This document shows positions 6,412-8,050 of a stretch of DNA of 8,050 nucleotides, piece by piece. Position 1 is the first letter of the stretch; the number at the start of each line of letters is the position of its first letter. The DNA comes from Lachnospiraceae bacterium. Lineage in GTDB: Bacteria > Bacillota > Clostridia > Lachnospirales > Lachnospiraceae. Position numbers and translations under genes: made by a program. Under the pieces are notes generated by a model. The model saw only the letters and a program-made list of their open reading frames with translations. It did not search any database and was not told the DNA's origin. Where the stretch lies: assembly GCA_021199395.1 (NCBI GenBank), contig JAJQIE010000210.1:1-8050 (forward strand), read 5' to 3'.

Positions 6412-7203
6412 ATGAGTGAAGTAATAGTGATTACATCAGGTAAGGGCGGGGTGGGAAAGACCACATCTACCGCAAATATCGGCGCCGGTCTGGCGCGCCT
6501 GAATAAAAAGGTGGTTTTAGTGGACACAGATATCGGCCTGAGAAATCTTGACGTGGTCATGGGGCTGGAGAACCGGATTATTTACAATCTCGTAGTCGTG
6601 GTAGAGGGAAACTGCCGCGTAAAGCAGGCCCTGATCCGTGACAGGCATTATTCCGGGCTGTACCTTCTTCCCTCCGCGCAGACGCGCGATAAAAGCGCTG
6701 TCGCACCGGAGCAGATGATCAAGCTGGCGGACACGCTGAAGCAAACGTTTGATTATATCATCATGGACTGCCCGGCCGGGATCGAACAGGGATTCCGCAA
6801 CGCTATCGCAGCGGCCGACCGGGCGATCGTCGTTACAACGCCAGAGGTTTCCGCGATCCGCGACGCTGACCGGATTATCGGTCTTTTGGAGTCGTCTGGC
6901 GTCCGGAAAATTGACCTTATTGTCAACCGTATCCGCATGGATATGGTAAACCGGGGAGAAATGATGTCGGTCGAGGATGTGCTTGATATTCTTTCTGTAA
7001 ATCTGATCGGCGCGATACCGGATGAGGAAAGCGTTGTCATAGCTGCAAACCACGGCGAGCCTGTACTCGGAAGCGATACCAGTGCCGGGAGCGCTTATCT
7101 GAATATTTCAAGGAGAATTCTCGGAGAGACAGTTCCGTTGATGGATTTGAATGAACATATCTCCTTATTTCACCGTATTGCGGGACTGCTTGGGAAAAAA
7201 TAA
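6412..7203 (+). CDS. minD: MinD, membrane-binding ATPase of the Min system
   Basis: MinD dimerises on ATP binding, attaches to the membrane, recruits MinC, and is released by MinE. With start ATG 6412 the protein has 263 residues. The deviant Walker A is S9-G-K-G-G-V-G-K-T-T18, with the signature Lys11 and catalytic-loop Lys16. Switch I is D38-T-D40-I-G-L-R-N-L-D47, and Walker B is IIMDCPAGIE around 116-125 with D119. TTPEVSAIRDADR follows, as in typical MinD. The C-terminal membrane-targeting helix is visible at about 249-263 (HISLFHRIAGLLGKK), alternating hydrophobic and basic residues. One oddity is L-V-V-V-V-E-G at 60-66, where the family usually has Asp or Asn at residue 62. It is preceded by minC and followed 48 bases later by minE. 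Confidence 0.97.
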   Translation: MSEVIVITSGKGGVGKTTSTANIGAGLARLNKKVVLVDTDIGLRNLDVVMGLENRIIYNLVVVVEGNCRVKQALIRDRHYSGLYLLPSAQTRDKSAVAPEQMIKLADTLKQTFDYIIMDCPAGIEQGFRNAIAAADRAIVVTTPEVSAIRDADRIIGLLESSGVRKIDLIVNRIRMDMVNRGEMMSVEDVLDILSVNLIGAIPDEESVVIAANHGEPVLGSDTSAGSAYLNISRRILGETVPLMDLNEHISLFHRIAGLLGKK

Positions 7204-7240
7204 AATTTTCGTGACAAATGTCTGGTGTTGATGGTAAAAT

Positions 7241-7246
7241 GGGAGG
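7241..7246 (+). promoter_or_regulatory. Shine-Dalgarno deciding the minE start
   Basis: GGGAGG lies five bases before ATG 7252. Alternative upstream in-frame starts (GTG 7225, TTG 7228, ATG 7231) have no purine-rich site before them, and they would add residues that do not look like MinE. Confidence 0.8.
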
Positions 7247-7251
7247 CATTA

Positions 7252-7497
7252 ATGAAAAGAATCCGGAAACAGGTTTCATATACGTCACGAGAAATAGCAA
7301 AGACACGCGCCGGACTTACTGTAGCGGCGGATCGAATGGATTGCAGTCCGGAGCTTTTTTCGCAGATGCGTCATGAGCTTTACGGTATTCTATCTAAATA
7401 TATCAATACGGATGACGACAATGTCAGAATACAGCTGACTTTTTTTTACAGGATGAAACGGGGAATTTCGGATGCTAAAACAATACAGATTAAGTGA
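7252..7497 (+). CDS. minE: MinE, topological specificity factor of the Min system
   Basis: MinE stimulates the MinD ATPase and so drives pole-to-pole or polar exclusion of MinCD. The 81-residue length is typical. A short basic N-terminal segment (MKRIRKQ) could touch the membrane. It is followed by the anti-MinCD helix S12-R-E-I-A-K-T-R19 and D27-R28, corresponding to the family pattern 'AKERL...DR'. The topological domain follows, with S-P-E-L at 32-35 and a Y-G-I-L-S-K-Y-I segment in place of the usual 'EILEVISKYV'. The contact helix is somewhat divergent (A20-G-L-T-V-A-A26). The gene contains a run of eight T at 7440-7447 and ends at TGA 7495-7497, after the rodA start at 7472, a 26-base overlap that suggests translational coupling. 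Confidence 0.93.
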   Translation: MKRIRKQVSYTSREIAKTRAGLTVAADRMDCSPELFSQMRHELYGILSKYINTDDDNVRIQLTFFYRMKRGISDAKTIQIK

Positions 7498-8050
7498 TTA
7501 CAATTTTCGGCTGATTTTATGGGTGACAGCGCTGTCCGTTCTTGGTATACTGGTCGTCGGCAGCGCAGAATCCGATTATATGACGAAGCAGACATTCGGG
7601 TTTGTGCTTGGTATCATTCTGATGGTCGTTATATCGTTGATGGACTATACCTGGATTCTCAATTTCAGCTGGTTTATTTATCTTGGAGCAAACCTTCTGC
7701 TGCTTCTGGTAATTGTCAGCGGGTTTGGCTCTTCCGGAGGCGGTGCGACACGGTGGCTGGAAATCGGCGGGCTTCGCTTCCAGCCATCTGATATAGCCAA
7801 AATAATGCTGATTCTTTTTTTCGCCAGATTTTTTGAGGACAGAGAAGAGAAGATCAATACCTTCCGCACAATCCTCTCCTCATTGATCCTGATCGGGATT
7901 CCGCTCTTTTTGATCCTCAGAGAGCCTGATCTTTCCACTACGATTGTATTGGCTCTCATCTTTTGTGCCCTTATCTTTGCGGCCGGTTTAAGCTATAAAA
8001 TCATTGCGGGGATTCTGATTGTGTTTATTCCGGTAGCTGTGATTCTGCTC
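7472..8050 (+). CDS. rodA: RodA/FtsW-family SEDS glycosyltransferase (5' part, runs off the window)
   Basis: The frame from ATG 7472 stays open for 193 codons to the right edge. SEDS proteins polymerise lipid II into glycan strands and pair with a class B PBP. Membrane segments lie at about 13-31, 43-63, 67-85, 108-121, 133-149, 157-173 and 177-193. Family signatures are T-R-W-L-E-I-G-G (93-100) running into L-R-F-Q-P-S-D-I-A-K (101-110), and R-E-P-D-L-S-T-T (150-157), matching 'RRW..lG...fQPSE.aK' and 'k[QE]PDLGT'. Asp107 replaces the usual Glu. The extracellular loop with the catalytic Asp lies beyond the window. A GGGG at 7460-7463 sits eight bases upstream. Linkage to mreBCD and PBP2 favours RodA over FtsW, but the fragment alone cannot exclude FtsW. 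Confidence 0.9.
   Translation, partial: MLKQYRLSDYNFRLILWVTALSVLGILVVGSAESDYMTKQTFGFVLGIILMVVISLMDYTWILNFSWFIYLGANLLLLLVIVSGFGSSGGGATRWLEIGGLRFQPSDIAKIMLILFFARFFEDREEKINTFRTILSSLILIGIPLFLILREPDLSTTIVLALIFCALIFAAGLSYKIIAGILIVFIPVAVILL

Noticed and set aside
7211..7240. Promoter-like GTGACA, 18 bases, TAAAAT in the minD-minE gap
   Set aside because: Transcription would begin around 7247, after the minE Shine-Dalgarno, so it could not serve minE properly. It might serve rodA alone, but with no further evidence it is treated as a chance match.
7225..7251. Longer MinE from GTG 7225 or ATG 7231
   Set aside because: No Shine-Dalgarno precedes these codons, while GGGAGG is ideally placed for ATG 7252, giving a normal 81-residue MinE.
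7440..7447. Run of eight T in minE as a slippage site making a MinE-RodA fusion
   Set aside because: A one-base deletion in the run would enter the rodA frame, but a TGA at 7454-7456 in that frame ends translation before the rodA start, so no fusion can form.
7519..7791. 90-codon + strand frame within rodA
   Set aside because: It is in another frame of rodA. The overlapping frame from 7472 gives a membrane protein with SEDS signatures and stays open to the window edge.
1..8050. Mobile elements, CRISPR arrays, tRNA or rRNA genes, toxin-antitoxin or defence genes
   Set aside because: None was seen. The window is filled by conserved cell-shape and division genes with short gaps, and no gene-free stretch exceeds about 120 bases.

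Overview
The window is a continuous stretch of a conserved cell-shape and division-site operon from a low-to-mid G+C Gram-positive anaerobe, most likely a Clostridia member of the Lachnospiraceae type. This placement rests on gene order (radC end, mreB, mreC, mreD, class B PBP2, minC, minD, minE, rodA), on strong AGGAGG-type Shine-Dalgarno sites, on base composition that looks close to half G+C by eye, and on the large acidic insertion in PBP2. It is inference; no marker gene such as rRNA is present.

Every supported gene is on the + strand. Positions 1-39 carry the tail of an upstream gene, probably radC. Positions 60-2565 hold mreB, mreC and mreD, with 55- and 33-base gaps. Positions 2632-5526 encode a 964-residue class B penicillin-binding protein (PBP2/MrdA) that starts at TTG behind a consensus Shine-Dalgarno. 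A 121-base gap with a near-perfect inverted repeat leads to minC (5648-6325). An 86-base gap with a perfect inverted repeat leads to minD (6412-7203), then minE (7252-7497). The last gene, rodA, starts at 7472 inside the end of minE and runs off the window still open. No intrinsic terminator is visible, so the whole region can be read as one transcription unit, possibly with internal control points at the two larger gaps.

Functionally the two halves cover elongation and division-site choice. MreB, MreC, MreD, PBP2 and RodA make up the core of the rod complex: actin-like filament, periplasmic scaffold, membrane partner, transpeptidase and SEDS glycosyltransferase. MinC, MinD and MinE form the oscillator-type system that keeps FtsZ rings away from the poles. 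The min genes lie between the PBP2 gene and its SEDS partner gene, so elongation and septum placement are probably transcribed together.

This is mainly an ordinary, well-conserved locus rather than a new system. The points most worth a second look are the roughly 245-residue acidic, Tyr-rich insertion inside the PBP2 transpeptidase domain, a Cys/His cluster next to its SxN motif, an MreB whose ATP-site motifs depart from consensus, the two inverted repeats flanking minC, and a possible short basic leader peptide overlapping the minC start.
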